Positions 45,435 through 54,558 of a DNA stretch of 64,000 bases are shown one piece after another. Within the stretch, counting starts at the first letter, position 1. The number at the start of each line of letters is the position of its first letter. The notes under the pieces were generated by a model that saw nothing but the letters and a program-made list of their open reading frames with translations, had not been told where the DNA came from and ran no database searches. The position numbers were made by a program, and so were the translations under genes. Source of the stretch: Clostridium sp. AF27-2AA (GTDB taxonomy: Bacteria > Bacillota > Clostridia > Lachnospirales > Lachnospiraceae); the NCBI RefSeq assembly GCF_003478505.1, contig NZ_QUFI01000006.1, forward strand, positions 85,271-149,270, written 5' to 3'.

Positions 45435-46128
45435 TTTTGTATCCTACCCCCCACACTGTGGTGATGATCTTGTCCTGACGCTCGTCCTCCTTCATCTTGC
45501 CGCGGAGACGACGGATATGTACCATAACGGTGTTGTTGGCCTCATAGACCTTCTCGTTCCAGACCTTCTCAAAGATCTCATCCGTGCTGAACACCTTGCC
45601 CGGATTGGAAGCCAGGAGATACAGGATGTCAAATTCAATCGGGGTCAGCTTGACTTCTTCATCGTACACCGTTACTTTATGATTGTCTTTGTTGATCGTA
45701 AGGCCACGGATGCTGATCTCATTCTTCACGGTCTCATGTACATTGCTGTTCGGGTTTAACTGGGTATAGCGGCGCAGCTGGGATTTGACCCGGGCTGTCA
45801 GCTCCAGCGGGTTGAATGGCTTTACCACGTAATCATCCGCACCGGTTCCAAGCCCCAGGATCTTATCCAGATCGGTGGACTTGGCGCTCAGCATGATGAT
45901 CGGGATGTTGTTGGTCTCCCGGATCTTCTTGCACATCTCCAGGCCGTTCATGCCCGGCATCATGATATCCAGAAGGCAAAGATGAATATCTTCCTTATCT
46001 AAAATATCCAGACCGTCCTGGGCGTTGGATGCCTTAAATACTTTATAACCGTCGCTAACCAGATAAATCTCTACCAGGTCCGCAATCTCCTGTTCATCGT
46101 CCACTACCAGAATGTTTGTTTCTGCCAT
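45424..46128 (-). CDS. VanR-like OmpR-family response regulator
   Basis: 234-residue regulator with receiver (Asp54 in CLLDIMMPGMNG, KPFNPLEL) and winged helix (TVMVHIRRLRGKMKED...TTVWGVGYKIEK). First gene of the five-gene operon with the kinase, the large membrane protein and the ABC exporter; likely activates the operon itself. VanR-like by receiver sequence, but no vancomycin-resistance enzymes are in the window. Confidence 0.92.
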   Translation of the reverse strand: MAETNILVVDDEQEIADLVEIYLVSDGYKVFKASNAQDGLDILDKEDIHLCLLDIMMPGMNGLEMCKKIRETNNIPIIMLSAKSTDLDKILGLGTGADDYVVKPFNPLELTARVKSQLRRYTQLNPNSNVHETVKNEISIRGLTINKDNHKVTVYDEEVKLTPIEFDILYLLASNPGKVFSTDEIFEKVWNEKVYEANNTVMVHIRRLRGKMKEDERQDKIITTVWGVGYKIEK

Positions 46129-46281
46129 GACTGATTCCTCCTCGTATATCTATCGTTATTCGGGAAGCCCCAAAGCTATGTCGGCCCCGTTTTATTCTTT
46201 CTCTAGTGTACCATAAAAGAGGAACTCCCGTCTTACTTTTTTATTACATTTCCGGTAAGAAGAGGAAAAGCCGGAAACGTC

Positions 46282-46308
46282 AAAAGGCGCCCCAAAAGCG
46301 GGACGCCT
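46282..46308 (-). terminator. Terminator after the SLC13-type carrier
   Basis: On the minus strand AGGCGTCCC pairs with GGGGCGCCT over a 6-base loop, followed by TTTT, about 20 bases past the carrier stop codon. Confidence 0.8.
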
Positions 46309-46326
46309 CTCTGAACATATTTTCAA

Positions 46327-47607
46327 TTAGTACAGCGGGAACAGAAGCTGCGCGGAAACCGCGGTACTGATCGCTGCGATGATCATATAAGGGAAGGTAA
46401 ATTTCATAACCTTTAACGGGTTGTAACCACCGGCTGCGAAGCAGACAGCTGCCTCACCGGAACCGGACGGGAAGCCCAGAGCATAGTAATTGCAGGTACC
46501 GATGATCAGAACCAGGCCTCTCGGATCCCATCCGGCTGCCAGTGCTACAGATGCCGCGATCGGGATCAGCACGGACTGGGTTGCCATGTTGGACAGGAAA
46601 GTAGTCATGATAACGGTTGCAAAGGAGAATACAAACATAACGGTTACAGAGCTTGGATTCTCACCCAGAATGGATAAGATCGCGTTTCCGATCATATCAC
46701 CAGCACCGGTGGAACCGAGGGCGTCTGCCACGATCAGAACGCCAGCCAGCATCCAGGTCATATCCGCAGTCAGGCCTTTTACTGCCTCCGGAACGGAAAC
46801 TACTTTAGTGTAGATCAGAACCAGAACGCCTGCGGCCGGAGCCAGATAAAGCATATTGCCAGTGTACTTGTTTAACAGCATCAGTAGCATAACGACTACG
46901 AATACTCCGTATACAATCATTTCCTGCGCATCGGTGAGCTGTTTTTCGGTGGATGTTTTCTTCAGGGCATCCTGATTGATTCCTTCTTCCTTCGGCATCA
47001 GCTTCCATGCGAACAGGCAGTAAATGGTCAGTACCACCATCGGGATGATGGCAACCTTGAAGGGATCCAGCATGGAAAGCATATACTCCGGATGATCACC
47101 GATGACCCCCTCATACATACCGTTTAAGGTAGCAAAGGTGGTAGCACCCAGGCCCACCGGGAAACGGAATTTACATCCGACCATAACACCAAGAAGCGGA
47201 AGAAGCAGACGCTTCGGTGTAATATCTCCGGCATTGTCCAGGGTTAACAAGAAAATAACCAGAATGGAGATTGCTGCGGTTGTCGGGATAAACTGAGCCA
47301 TTACCATGCCGACTGCATAGAAAACAAGAATCAGGACGGTTCCGCGTTTTCCCTTTGCTGCGTTCAGCACGCTGCTGATCTTCATAACCAGACTTGTCTT
47401 GCCAAGTGCGGCACTGAGTACCAGCATCGGCGCGATCAATACAACAATCTTGTTTCCAAATCCGCCAAACGCCTTCGGAATATCTACGATTCCGAACATA
47501 GCCAGCAGCAGACAGCAGGTCATGGTGGTAACGCCGAACGGCACTTTGTTCCAGATGAACATCACCATCATGAACAGTGTAATCGCAAGTACAATATACA
47601 TTTCCAT
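46327..47607 (-). CDS. SLC13/DASS-type anion carrier
   Basis: 426-residue membrane protein, about 11 helices. SNMATQSVLIPIAASVALAAGWDPRGLVLIIGTCNYYALGFPSGSGEAAVCFAAGGYNPLKVMKF is the second inverted repeat of the DASS family; FIPTTAAISILVIF and the hairpin GLGATTF lie in the first. Probably a sodium-coupled carboxylate or related carrier. Located 31 bases after the metallo-hydrolase gene and divergent from a LysR regulator, implying a shared pathway. Confidence 0.82.
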   Translation of the reverse strand: MEMYIVLAITLFMMVMFIWNKVPFGVTTMTCCLLLAMFGIVDIPKAFGGFGNKIVVLIAPMLVLSAALGKTSLVMKISSVLNAAKGKRGTVLILVFYAVGMVMAQFIPTTAAISILVIFLLTLDNAGDITPKRLLLPLLGVMVGCKFRFPVGLGATTFATLNGMYEGVIGDHPEYMLSMLDPFKVAIIPMVVLTIYCLFAWKLMPKEEGINQDALKKTSTEKQLTDAQEMIVYGVFVVVMLLMLLNKYTGNMLYLAPAAGVLVLIYTKVVSVPEAVKGLTADMTWMLAGVLIVADALGSTGAGDMIGNAILSILGENPSSVTVMFVFSFATVIMTTFLSNMATQSVLIPIAASVALAAGWDPRGLVLIIGTCNYYALGFPSGSGEAAVCFAAGGYNPLKVMKFTFPYMIIAAISTAVSAQLLFPLY

Positions 47608-47638
47608 GTTCTCTTCTCCTTTGAATGCTTTCTCTCTG

Positions 47639-48475
47639 TTACTTCATCATCGCGCGTACCTGGCGCACACGCTCTTCCATGAACTGTTTCCAGATGGTGT
47701 CATCCAAAAACGGCTGAGACTCGTCGGTGTACTGTCCGGCCCGGTCTGTGATCTCGATCTGGTTCGGATGACTCGGCAGGGCAATGTCTACATGGATATT
47801 GCCGACCTTCTCCGCGTCTGCCAGGAAGCGGTCACGCAGGTCCGGAGTCAGATACTCACTCTGAGCGTAATACTTGTCATTCATGGTGTTGGCGCCCACA
47901 CCGCCGTGCATGCCCACCACATAGCGCTCTCCGTTTGCCGGGTTAGTCACTTCCCAGAAGAAGGAGGTGCAGCCAATGGTGTGACCCGGAGTCAGCATGC
48001 TGTGGATGGTGACATTGCCCAGGGTAATCGGCTCCTCATCGGAATAGAAACAATCCGGCTCGAAATACTGCGGATGGGAATCCTTGTCGATGTCGATGGT
48101 CTCCTTCGGGCAGGCCTTCATGAATTCCCAGTCCTCTTTGGACATGTACATCTCTGCGCCGGTCAGCTTTTTCATGATAGCTGCGGCTCCACAGTGATCA
48201 AAGTGCGCGTGGCTGATGAGGATCTTTTTGATCTGCTCCGGACGATAGCCCAGGCGGTAGATGGAATCCACCAGCATGTAAGCACTCTCCGCGATTGCCG
48301 TGTCGATGAGGATCAGCCCGTCCCCTGTGTCAATTAAATAACAGCCCACCCAGGTCTGTCCTGCTACATACCAGGTCTGCGGCGCAACCTGGAACGGTTT
48401 GATTGCCAGTTCCCACGGACGGTAAGCCAGGGTAGCTACCGGATCCTTGGTCGGCGGTGTACAACGAAATGCCAT
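47639..48475 (-). CDS. Metallo-beta-lactamase-fold hydrolase
   Basis: 278-residue MBL protein: ISHAHFDHCGAA (metal site, residues 89-95), HTIGCTSFFWEV, and a terminal HPNQIE that supplies a final ligand. No signal peptide, so cytoplasmic. The layout resembles subclass B3-like family hydrolases that are not antibiotic-directed. Paired with the SLC13-type carrier gene; substrate unknown, perhaps an ester or lactone imported by it. Confidence 0.85.
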   Translation of the reverse strand: MAFRCTPPTKDPVATLAYRPWELAIKPFQVAPQTWYVAGQTWVGCYLIDTGDGLILIDTAIAESAYMLVDSIYRLGYRPEQIKKILISHAHFDHCGAAAIMKKLTGAEMYMSKEDWEFMKACPKETIDIDKDSHPQYFEPDCFYSDEEPITLGNVTIHSMLTPGHTIGCTSFFWEVTNPANGERYVVGMHGGVGANTMNDKYYAQSEYLTPDLRDRFLADAEKVGNIHVDIALPSHPNQIEITDRAGQYTDESQPFLDDTIWKQFMEERVRQVRAMMK

Positions 48476-48541
48476 TTGAATATTCCCCTTTCACTCTGCT
48501 CTTTATTTCTCATTTTCTGCTTGAGTTCTTTGTATGGCCCT

Positions 48542-48570
48542 AGTATAATTGAGAAATATTCTTAATTCAA
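48542..48570 (-). promoter_or_regulatory. Promoter of the hydrolase-carrier operon
   Basis: Minus-strand TTGAAT and TATACT, spacer 17 bp, about 65 bases upstream of the hydrolase start. Confidence 0.72.
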
Positions 48571-48673
48571 CTTATGTGTTTTTATTCAAAATCTTAGTTA
48601 AATTAATAGTTTTTCATTAAAATCCGGGTTTTTGCATTGTCAGATAATTAACAGAGTGGAGGAATTGTTTTTT

Positions 48674-49603
48674 ATGGATCTGAGACAAATCGAGTACATC
48701 ATTGCCATTGAACAGGAGGAAAGCATCTCCAAAGCGGCAGAAAAATTATTTATCACCCAGTCTGCTTTAAACCAGCAGCTTCTAAAACTGGAGAAAGAGC
48801 TTGGCATGCCGCTCTTTGAACGAAAAAAACGCCAGATGATCCCCACCGTTGCCGGCCGGATCTATCTGGCGACTGCCCATCAGATGATAGATATGAAAGA
48901 AGAAACCTATAAAATCATTCATGATATTGCGGATGAAACCGTGGGGGAGATTGCACTGGCCTACACCCCGGAGCGCGGTTCCATGATGTTTTCCGACCTC
49001 TATCCGGTGTTCCACAAACGTTACCCGGGCATCACCTTCCGCATTCATGAGGCCCGCATCAAAAAGATGGAACAGCTTCTTTTACAGAAAGAAATCACTC
49101 TGGCCTGCGTGGCCTACGCCACCGGCAAGCAGAACCCGGATCTGGAATACCGGGATTTTGGCGCGGAGTATCTGGTCCTTGCGCTTCCTGCCAGTCACCC
49201 GCTGGCCCATCTGGCCGGGGAAGAAAGCTGGAAAACACTGCCGGATCTGGACTTATCCCTGCTGAGTCAGGATTACTTTGTGCTCCCCACCCGTGACACC
49301 CTGAGCCGGGAACTGGCGGACCGTACTTTCCTTTACAACAACATCCGCCCCAAAATTCTCTTTGAGACCGGCAACAACCGCACGATGCTGAACATGACCA
49401 AAAACCAGCAATGTCCGGTATTCCTGCCGCAGTCTTACGCGCAGCCGAATCCGGACATTGTCTTCTTCTCCGTTTCGCCCCATGAGATATGGCACCGGGG
49501 CGTGGCTTACTTAAAGGGAACCTACTTAAGCAAGCCGGAAAAATATTTTATTGAACTGGTAACAAATTACGAAGCAGAATACCAGGGACAGACAAAATAC
49601 TAA
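48674..49603 (+). CDS. LysR-family transcriptional regulator (module 2)
   Basis: 309 residues from ATG 48674 (MDLRQIEYIIAIEQEESISKAAEKLFITQSALNQQLLKLEKELG), preceded by GTGGAGGAATT; a longer frame adds 14 residues. The effector domain follows (EIALAYTPERGSMMFSDLYPVF). Divergent from the hydrolase-carrier operon. Closely similar in the helix-turn-helix region to the LysR protein at the right end of the window, suggesting these two are paralogues. Confidence 0.9.
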   Translation: MDLRQIEYIIAIEQEESISKAAEKLFITQSALNQQLLKLEKELGMPLFERKKRQMIPTVAGRIYLATAHQMIDMKEETYKIIHDIADETVGEIALAYTPERGSMMFSDLYPVFHKRYPGITFRIHEARIKKMEQLLLQKEITLACVAYATGKQNPDLEYRDFGAEYLVLALPASHPLAHLAGEESWKTLPDLDLSLLSQDYFVLPTRDTLSRELADRTFLYNNIRPKILFETGNNRTMLNMTKNQQCPVFLPQSYAQPNPDIVFFSVSPHEIWHRGVAYLKGTYLSKPEKYFIELVTNYEAEYQGQTKY

Positions 49604-51741
49604 TTGCTTTCCGCCGGTACAAACACCCGGGTATTGTGCACGTCATCCTGCTGCACGGCAGCCTTCGCCATGGCTATGGCCTCCTCACAGAGCTGCTTCT
49701 GGGCAGTCACAAGAACCTTGCCTCGCTTATCAATCTTCTCATAAGTGCCGTCCGGCTGCAGGATATGCGCTTTCACATTGTCCTCCAGCTGTACTTTTAA
49801 GATATGAACAACCTGCTCCTTCAAAGCCGGATCCTCCACCGGGAACATAATCTCCACGCGCTTATCAAGGTTGCGCGGCATCCAGTCGGCGCTTCCCATG
49901 TACACCTCCGGGCTTCCGCCGTTCTCAAAGTAGAAAATGCGGGCATGCTCCAGGAAGTTTCCGACAATGGAATGCACGCTGATGTTGTCACTTAAGCCCG
50001 GTACGCCTGCCTTCAGACAGCAGATACCACGGACTACCAGCTCAATCTTCACACCGGCGCAGGATGCCTCATACAGACATGCAATGATCTCCTGGTCGCA
50101 GAGGGAGTTCATCTTCGCCATGATGTGGGCCGGTTTTCCCTCTCTGGCCCGCATGGTTTCCCTGCGGATCATACGGACGCAGCGGTTTCTCAGCCACAGC
50201 GGAGCCAGGATCAGGCGATTCCAGGTCGGCGGCTCGGAGTAACCGGACAGCATGTTGAACACTGCGGTCGCGTCCTCACCGATCAGCGGATGGCAGGTTA
50301 TAAGGCCGCAGTCCGTATAGAGCTTTGCGGTGGAGTCGTTGTAGTTTCCGGTTCCCAGATGGACATAACGGCGGATGCCGTCTTCCTCGCGGCGTACCAC
50401 CAGTGTGATCTTGCAGTGGGTCTTTAAGCCCACCAGACCGTAGATCACATGACATCCGGCTTTCTCCAGCTTCTTCGCCCAGTTGATATTGTTCTCCTCA
50501 TCAAACCGCGCCTTTAACTCTACGAGGACCGATACCTGCTTGCCGTTCTCAGCTGCCTCCGCCAGGGCCGCCACGATCGGGGAATGACCGCTGACGCGGT
50601 ACAGGGTCTGCTTGATTGCCAGGACATCCGGGTCCTTTGCTGCCTTCTGCACCAGATTTACCACCGGGTCAAAGGTCTGGTATGGATGATGCAGGAGAAT
50701 ATCACCTTTTCGGATATTGGTAAAAATGTCATCTTCATTCATAAAGGCCGGAACCGGCTGCGGTGTATAGGAGGGCTCCTTTAAGTGGTCAAAGCCGCTC
50801 ATGCCATACATCTTCATGAGGAATGTAAGATCCAGCGGACCGCTGATCTCGTAAATGTCTTCACTGCTGACGGAAAGCTCCCGTTTTAAGATCTTAAGTA
50901 GGCGCTTGTCTACCTTTTCCTCAACCTCCAGGCGGATGACCTCGCCCCACTGGCGCTTCTTCAGCTGCTTCTGAATCTCTTCCAGCAGATCCTCTGCCTC
51001 TTCCTCATCCAGCGTAAAGTCCGCGTTCCGCATGATCCGGAACGGATGAGCCGTGACGATGTTATAGTTCAGGAACAAATCCTTCATGTTCCGCTCAATG
51101 ACTTCCTCCAGCAGGATAACCCGGCGCTCGCCCTCCGGGTCCGCCGGAAGCTCCACGATACGCGGAAGCACGGACGGAACCTGTACCATGGCAAATTCCA
51201 GTTCCTCGTCCTCACTGTCTTTTTTCTGCACCAGCGCCGCAATGTTTAAGGACTTGTTGCGGATGAGCGGGAAGGGACGGGAGGAATCCACCGCCATGGG
51301 AGTCAGTACCGGATAGACATCCTCATGGAAAAACTGGTCCACGAAAGCACCATCCTCCTCAGAAAGCTCCTCATGCTCGCAGATGAGCTGCAGCCCCTGC
51401 TGCTTCAAGGCCGGAAGCAGAGAACGGTTGTAGGTGGAATACTGGAGATTGACCAGCTCATGGGTCTTCCCCCCGATCAGCTCCAGCTGCTGATCGGCTC
51501 TTAAGCCTGCAATATCCGTCTTTTTATATTTGGCGTGCACCATGTCCTTTAAGGATGCCACACGCACCATGAAAAACTCATCCAGGTTGGATGATGTAAT
51601 ACTTAAAAACTTCAGTCGCTCAAACAGCGGAATTGCCTTGTCCCTGGCCTCCCCCAGAATCCGGAAGTCAAATTCCAGCCAGCTCATCTCACGATTTACA
51701 TAATTTTCAGGTTTCAGGTATTTTTCATCAATCTCTGCCAT
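49600..51741 (-). CDS. ppk1: Polyphosphate kinase 1
   Basis: Makes long-chain polyphosphate from ATP, membrane-associated. The 713-residue protein shows ENYVNREMSWLEFDFRILGEARD at the N-terminus; catalytic histidine motifs GLKTHCKITLVVRRE and LEHARIFYFENGG; and EVYMGSADWMPRNLDKRVE near the end. Length is normal. Ends overlapping the convergent LysR gene by 4 bases. Starts 3 bases from the ppx/gppA-like stop, so both are in one operon. Confidence 0.95.
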   Translation of the reverse strand: MAEIDEKYLKPENYVNREMSWLEFDFRILGEARDKAIPLFERLKFLSITSSNLDEFFMVRVASLKDMVHAKYKKTDIAGLRADQQLELIGGKTHELVNLQYSTYNRSLLPALKQQGLQLICEHEELSEEDGAFVDQFFHEDVYPVLTPMAVDSSRPFPLIRNKSLNIAALVQKKDSEDEELEFAMVQVPSVLPRIVELPADPEGERRVILLEEVIERNMKDLFLNYNIVTAHPFRIMRNADFTLDEEEAEDLLEEIQKQLKKRQWGEVIRLEVEEKVDKRLLKILKRELSVSSEDIYEISGPLDLTFLMKMYGMSGFDHLKEPSYTPQPVPAFMNEDDIFTNIRKGDILLHHPYQTFDPVVNLVQKAAKDPDVLAIKQTLYRVSGHSPIVAALAEAAENGKQVSVLVELKARFDEENNINWAKKLEKAGCHVIYGLVGLKTHCKITLVVRREEDGIRRYVHLGTGNYNDSTAKLYTDCGLITCHPLIGEDATAVFNMLSGYSEPPTWNRLILAPLWLRNRCVRMIRRETMRAREGKPAHIMAKMNSLCDQEIIACLYEASCAGVKIELVVRGICCLKAGVPGLSDNISVHSIVGNFLEHARIFYFENGGSPEVYMGSADWMPRNLDKRVEIMFPVEDPALKEQVVHILKVQLEDNVKAHILQPDGTYEKIDKRGKVLVTAQKQLCEEAIAMAKAAVQQDDVHNTRVFVPAESN

Positions 51742-51744
51742 GTC

Positions 51745-53304
51745 CTACACCCTCCTTTTCTGTCTTAACACCGGACGGATTCCAAAAATCTCCTCAAAAA
51801 AATCTCCCTTGTCCGCGATGGATATGGACTCCAGCGTTACATCCGCCGGACAGTCCGTCTGGATCAGCAGCTGTCCGTCTTTTACATTCAGACGGCAGTC
51901 CTTTAACTTTCCGGTATGGCCCCGGTCCATGGAGTTGGCCAGCCGCAGAATGGCCGTCAGCCTGGCAATGACAATGGACAGATTCTCCGTAGATACCAGC
52001 CGGCTATCCTTGGATGGCTTTGCCGATACCTCCACTTCATTGTAACGGAACTTCTGCTGATGATACTTCACGACATTAGCCACAATCTCACGCTCCACGT
52101 GGGACAGACCGATGATCTCCGTTGCCATGATCATGTTGTAGCCGCATTCCTCCGAGCCACGCATAGTCACAAACTTTCCGCAGGAATGTAAGTTTGCCGC
52201 GATCTGTAACAGCAGCCGCTCCCGCGCTCCAAGGCCATGATATTTTTTCAGGCTGTCAAAAACCTTTAAGGCTGCCTCCTCCACGTTCTGGATATGAGGC
52301 ATATAGCATTTGTAGCGCTTTGCCATATTGCGGGAGGTAACGATGATATCATTCTCAAAGCTGTGGTTGAAACGGATCAGCTTTTTGTCCTCCGCATATT
52401 CCGCCGCCATGCCGTCTGTCATGCGGATGCCCGGCACCCACATGAACTCCGCTCCCGTGATTTCCAGCATACGCTTATAAATAGCGGCTGCCGGGAACAT
52501 CAGGCTTGCATACTCCTCATTCACATCAAAAAAGTCTTCCGTCTGGGCAAGCGTCATGCTCTTTAAGCGCTCATAAAAACAGTTGAATTCCTGGATCGTG
52601 ATCTGCTCAGAATGCTTTCCCTCTGCCATTTTATAATAAAGAGAAAGGATCGGCTCCCCGATGGCGATGAGGTTTTTGATTTCCCGGTCTTTTAAATACA
52701 TCTTCCGGTAGGTCACCAGTTCATTGTCGATCAGCTCCGCAATGAGATTCTGGGCCCCCTGCTGGGTCAGCTTCTCATGGGCAATCAGTTCCCGCAGGCG
52801 CAGCACGCCGAGGGGCAGATTCTGGGTGGAAACCAGGGCATCCTTATCAAAGAGAGAGGCCTGCATGCTTCCAAATCCCACATCCACAATTGCCGTACCC
52901 CGCTGGATGTTCTTCTGGAACTCCGCGTCCTTCGCCGCAATGGCCTTGTAGCTGATGAAACGCTGCTCGGAGTTGCTGATGATCTTTACATCGATCCCGG
53001 TCCGCACCCGGAGCTGTTCCAGGACAATCTGGCTGTTTCTGGCCTCCCGCATGGCGCTGGTGGCATAAGCCCGGTACTCCTTCACCTGGTACTCTTTCAT
53101 GATCCGTACAAAGTCCTGTAGTACCTCGCACATTTCTTCCACCAGACGGTAGCTGATTTTTCCTGTATTATAAGTGTCCTTGCCCAGCGCGATCATATGC
53201 TTCACCTGATCCACTGTGCGGACATTTCCCTTATCCGTAATCTCATAAATTCCAAGTTCCAGTTCAAAGGAACCGACATCGATTGCCGCGAATGTCCGTA
53301 CCAT
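51745..53304 (-). CDS. Ppx/GppA-type exopolyphosphatase with HD-like C-terminal domain
   Basis: 519 residues. An actin/Hsp70-like fold (TFAAIDVGSFELELGIYEI, AIVDVGFGSMQASLF) breaks down polyphosphate or pppGpp. The C-terminal part carries an HD-like region (IAANLHSCGKFV..HVEREIVANVVKYH) whose key His-Asp pair is not complete, so hydrolysis there is doubtful. Start chosen at 53304 because AGGAGG precedes it by 8 bases; the earlier ATG lies within a hairpin. Gives the operon both polyphosphate synthesis and breakdown. Confidence 0.85.
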   Translation of the reverse strand: MVRTFAAIDVGSFELELGIYEITDKGNVRTVDQVKHMIALGKDTYNTGKISYRLVEEMCEVLQDFVRIMKEYQVKEYRAYATSAMREARNSQIVLEQLRVRTGIDVKIISNSEQRFISYKAIAAKDAEFQKNIQRGTAIVDVGFGSMQASLFDKDALVSTQNLPLGVLRLRELIAHEKLTQQGAQNLIAELIDNELVTYRKMYLKDREIKNLIAIGEPILSLYYKMAEGKHSEQITIQEFNCFYERLKSMTLAQTEDFFDVNEEYASLMFPAAAIYKRMLEITGAEFMWVPGIRMTDGMAAEYAEDKKLIRFNHSFENDIIVTSRNMAKRYKCYMPHIQNVEEAALKVFDSLKKYHGLGARERLLLQIAANLHSCGKFVTMRGSEECGYNMIMATEIIGLSHVEREIVANVVKYHQQKFRYNEVEVSAKPSKDSRLVSTENLSIVIARLTAILRLANSMDRGHTGKLKDCRLNVKDGQLLIQTDCPADVTLESISIADKGDFFEEIFGIRPVLRQKRRV

Positions 53305-53337
53305 ACGCAATCCCTCCTGTAAAGTTTCCTGTATGCT

Positions 53338-53390
53338 CATAACGGCCCGGCAAAACGCACTTCTCCGTGCTTTTTCACCGAACCGTTATG
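53338..53390. terminator. Inverted repeat between pheA and the ppx-ppk1 operon
   Basis: CATAACGG (53338) pairs with CCGTTATG (53383), with an inner GCAC/GTGC hairpin followed by T runs. Weak or partial terminator after pheA; may set the boundary between the two units. Confidence 0.45.
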
Positions 53391-53394
53391 GAAA

Positions 53395-54519
53395 TTAATA
53401 ATTGCCAAGGATCTTAAAATTCTGCGCCTCCGCGCCAATGCCCCGCAGCGCGTTCTTCACGCCTGCATCCTGCAGATTGCCCTCAATGTCCACGAAGAAC
53501 CGGTACTCCCAGTTTTTTCCCGGAATCGGCCGGGACTCGATCATCATCATATTCACATGATTGAAGATGAAATTGCCCAGCATGTTATAAAGAGAGCCAC
53601 TGGTATGCGGCAGTTCAAAGCAAAGGCTGATCTTGCCAGCATCCTTCTGGTAGACCTTGCGGTTTGCCAGAATCACGAAGCGGGTAGTATTGCCCTGATT
53701 GTTCTGGATAAATGGCTTTAACAGCTCCAGTCCGTACAGCTTTCCGGCAATCTCGCTGGCGATGGCTGCCTGGGACTTGTCGCCCTCCTCTACCACACGC
53801 TTTGCTGCTACTGCGGTGTTCTCCACGCTGATCTGTTTCAGACCGTTATCATTTAAGAAAGCGGAACACTGCATCAGCGCCTGCGGATGGGAAAATACCG
53901 TCTTCACATCGGACAGCTTTGCCCCCGGCACACCAAGCAGCGCATGATTCACCGGAAGAAAGGTCTCTGCCACAATGTAGTTGTCGTAGCGGGTCAGCAG
54001 GTCATACATGTCAATGACAGCTCCCGCAGAGGAATTCTCAATCGGCATCACTGCGTAATCTGCATTGCCCAGCTGCACTTCCTTCATGGCATCCTCAAAA
54101 CGGGCCACATGATAAATTTCTGCTTTCTCTCCAAAATACTGAATGGCCGCCGCATGGCTGTAAGCGCCTTCCACTCCCTGGTGTACCACGCGCACGCCCT
54201 CCATAGGCAGCTGATCCAGACGCTCAAATCCCAGCTTCATAGCCCGGCCATGCTCCGCCAGGATGGAATACTGGTACTTGCGACTGATGGACATCATCTG
54301 GGAGAACAGCTCCCGCACCGCCACCTGGTTAAACTCGCTGTCCGCCATGGCGCTGACCGCGTCCAGCTTCTGCTTCTCGCGCTCTGCGTCATAGACAGCC
54401 TTTCCGGAGGCGATCTTGGTCTCTGCCACCTTACCACAGATGTCCATGCGCTCCTCAAATAACTTTACGATCTTCTTATCGATCACATCCAATTTATTTC
54501 TGCACTCCAGTAAATCCAC
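53395..54519 (-). CDS. pheA: Bifunctional chorismate mutase/prephenate dehydratase (P-protein)
   Basis: 374-residue phenylalanine biosynthesis enzyme. Chorismate mutase domain about 1-90 (LLECRNKLDVIDKKIVKLFEERM), prephenate dehydratase about 105-280 (VVHQGVEGAYSHAAA, NTTRFVIL), and ACT regulatory domain about 295-374 (HTSGSLYNMLGNF, IESRPIPGKNWEYRFFVD). The ESRP motif fits feedback inhibition by phenylalanine. Downstream of plsC with 39 bases between. Confidence 0.95.
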   Translation of the reverse strand: MDLLECRNKLDVIDKKIVKLFEERMDICGKVAETKIASGKAVYDAEREKQKLDAVSAMADSEFNQVAVRELFSQMMSISRKYQYSILAEHGRAMKLGFERLDQLPMEGVRVVHQGVEGAYSHAAAIQYFGEKAEIYHVARFEDAMKEVQLGNADYAVMPIENSSAGAVIDMYDLLTRYDNYIVAETFLPVNHALLGVPGAKLSDVKTVFSHPQALMQCSAFLNDNGLKQISVENTAVAAKRVVEEGDKSQAAIASEIAGKLYGLELLKPFIQNNQGNTTRFVILANRKVYQKDAGKISLCFELPHTSGSLYNMLGNFIFNHVNMMMIESRPIPGKNWEYRFFVDIEGNLQDAGVKNALRGIGAEAQNFKILGNY

Positions 54520-54558
54520 TGCTTCTCTCCTTTGTCTCTGCCGGTGTTTTCCGGCTGC

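Noticed and set aside
45424..46128. Vancomycin resistance cluster
   Set aside because: VanR/VanS-like proteins only; no vanH, ligase or vanX genes in the window.
51745..53340. Longer start for the ppx/gppA-like gene at 53340
   Set aside because: That ATG lies in a hairpin without a ribosome-binding site, whereas 53304 follows AGGAGG.
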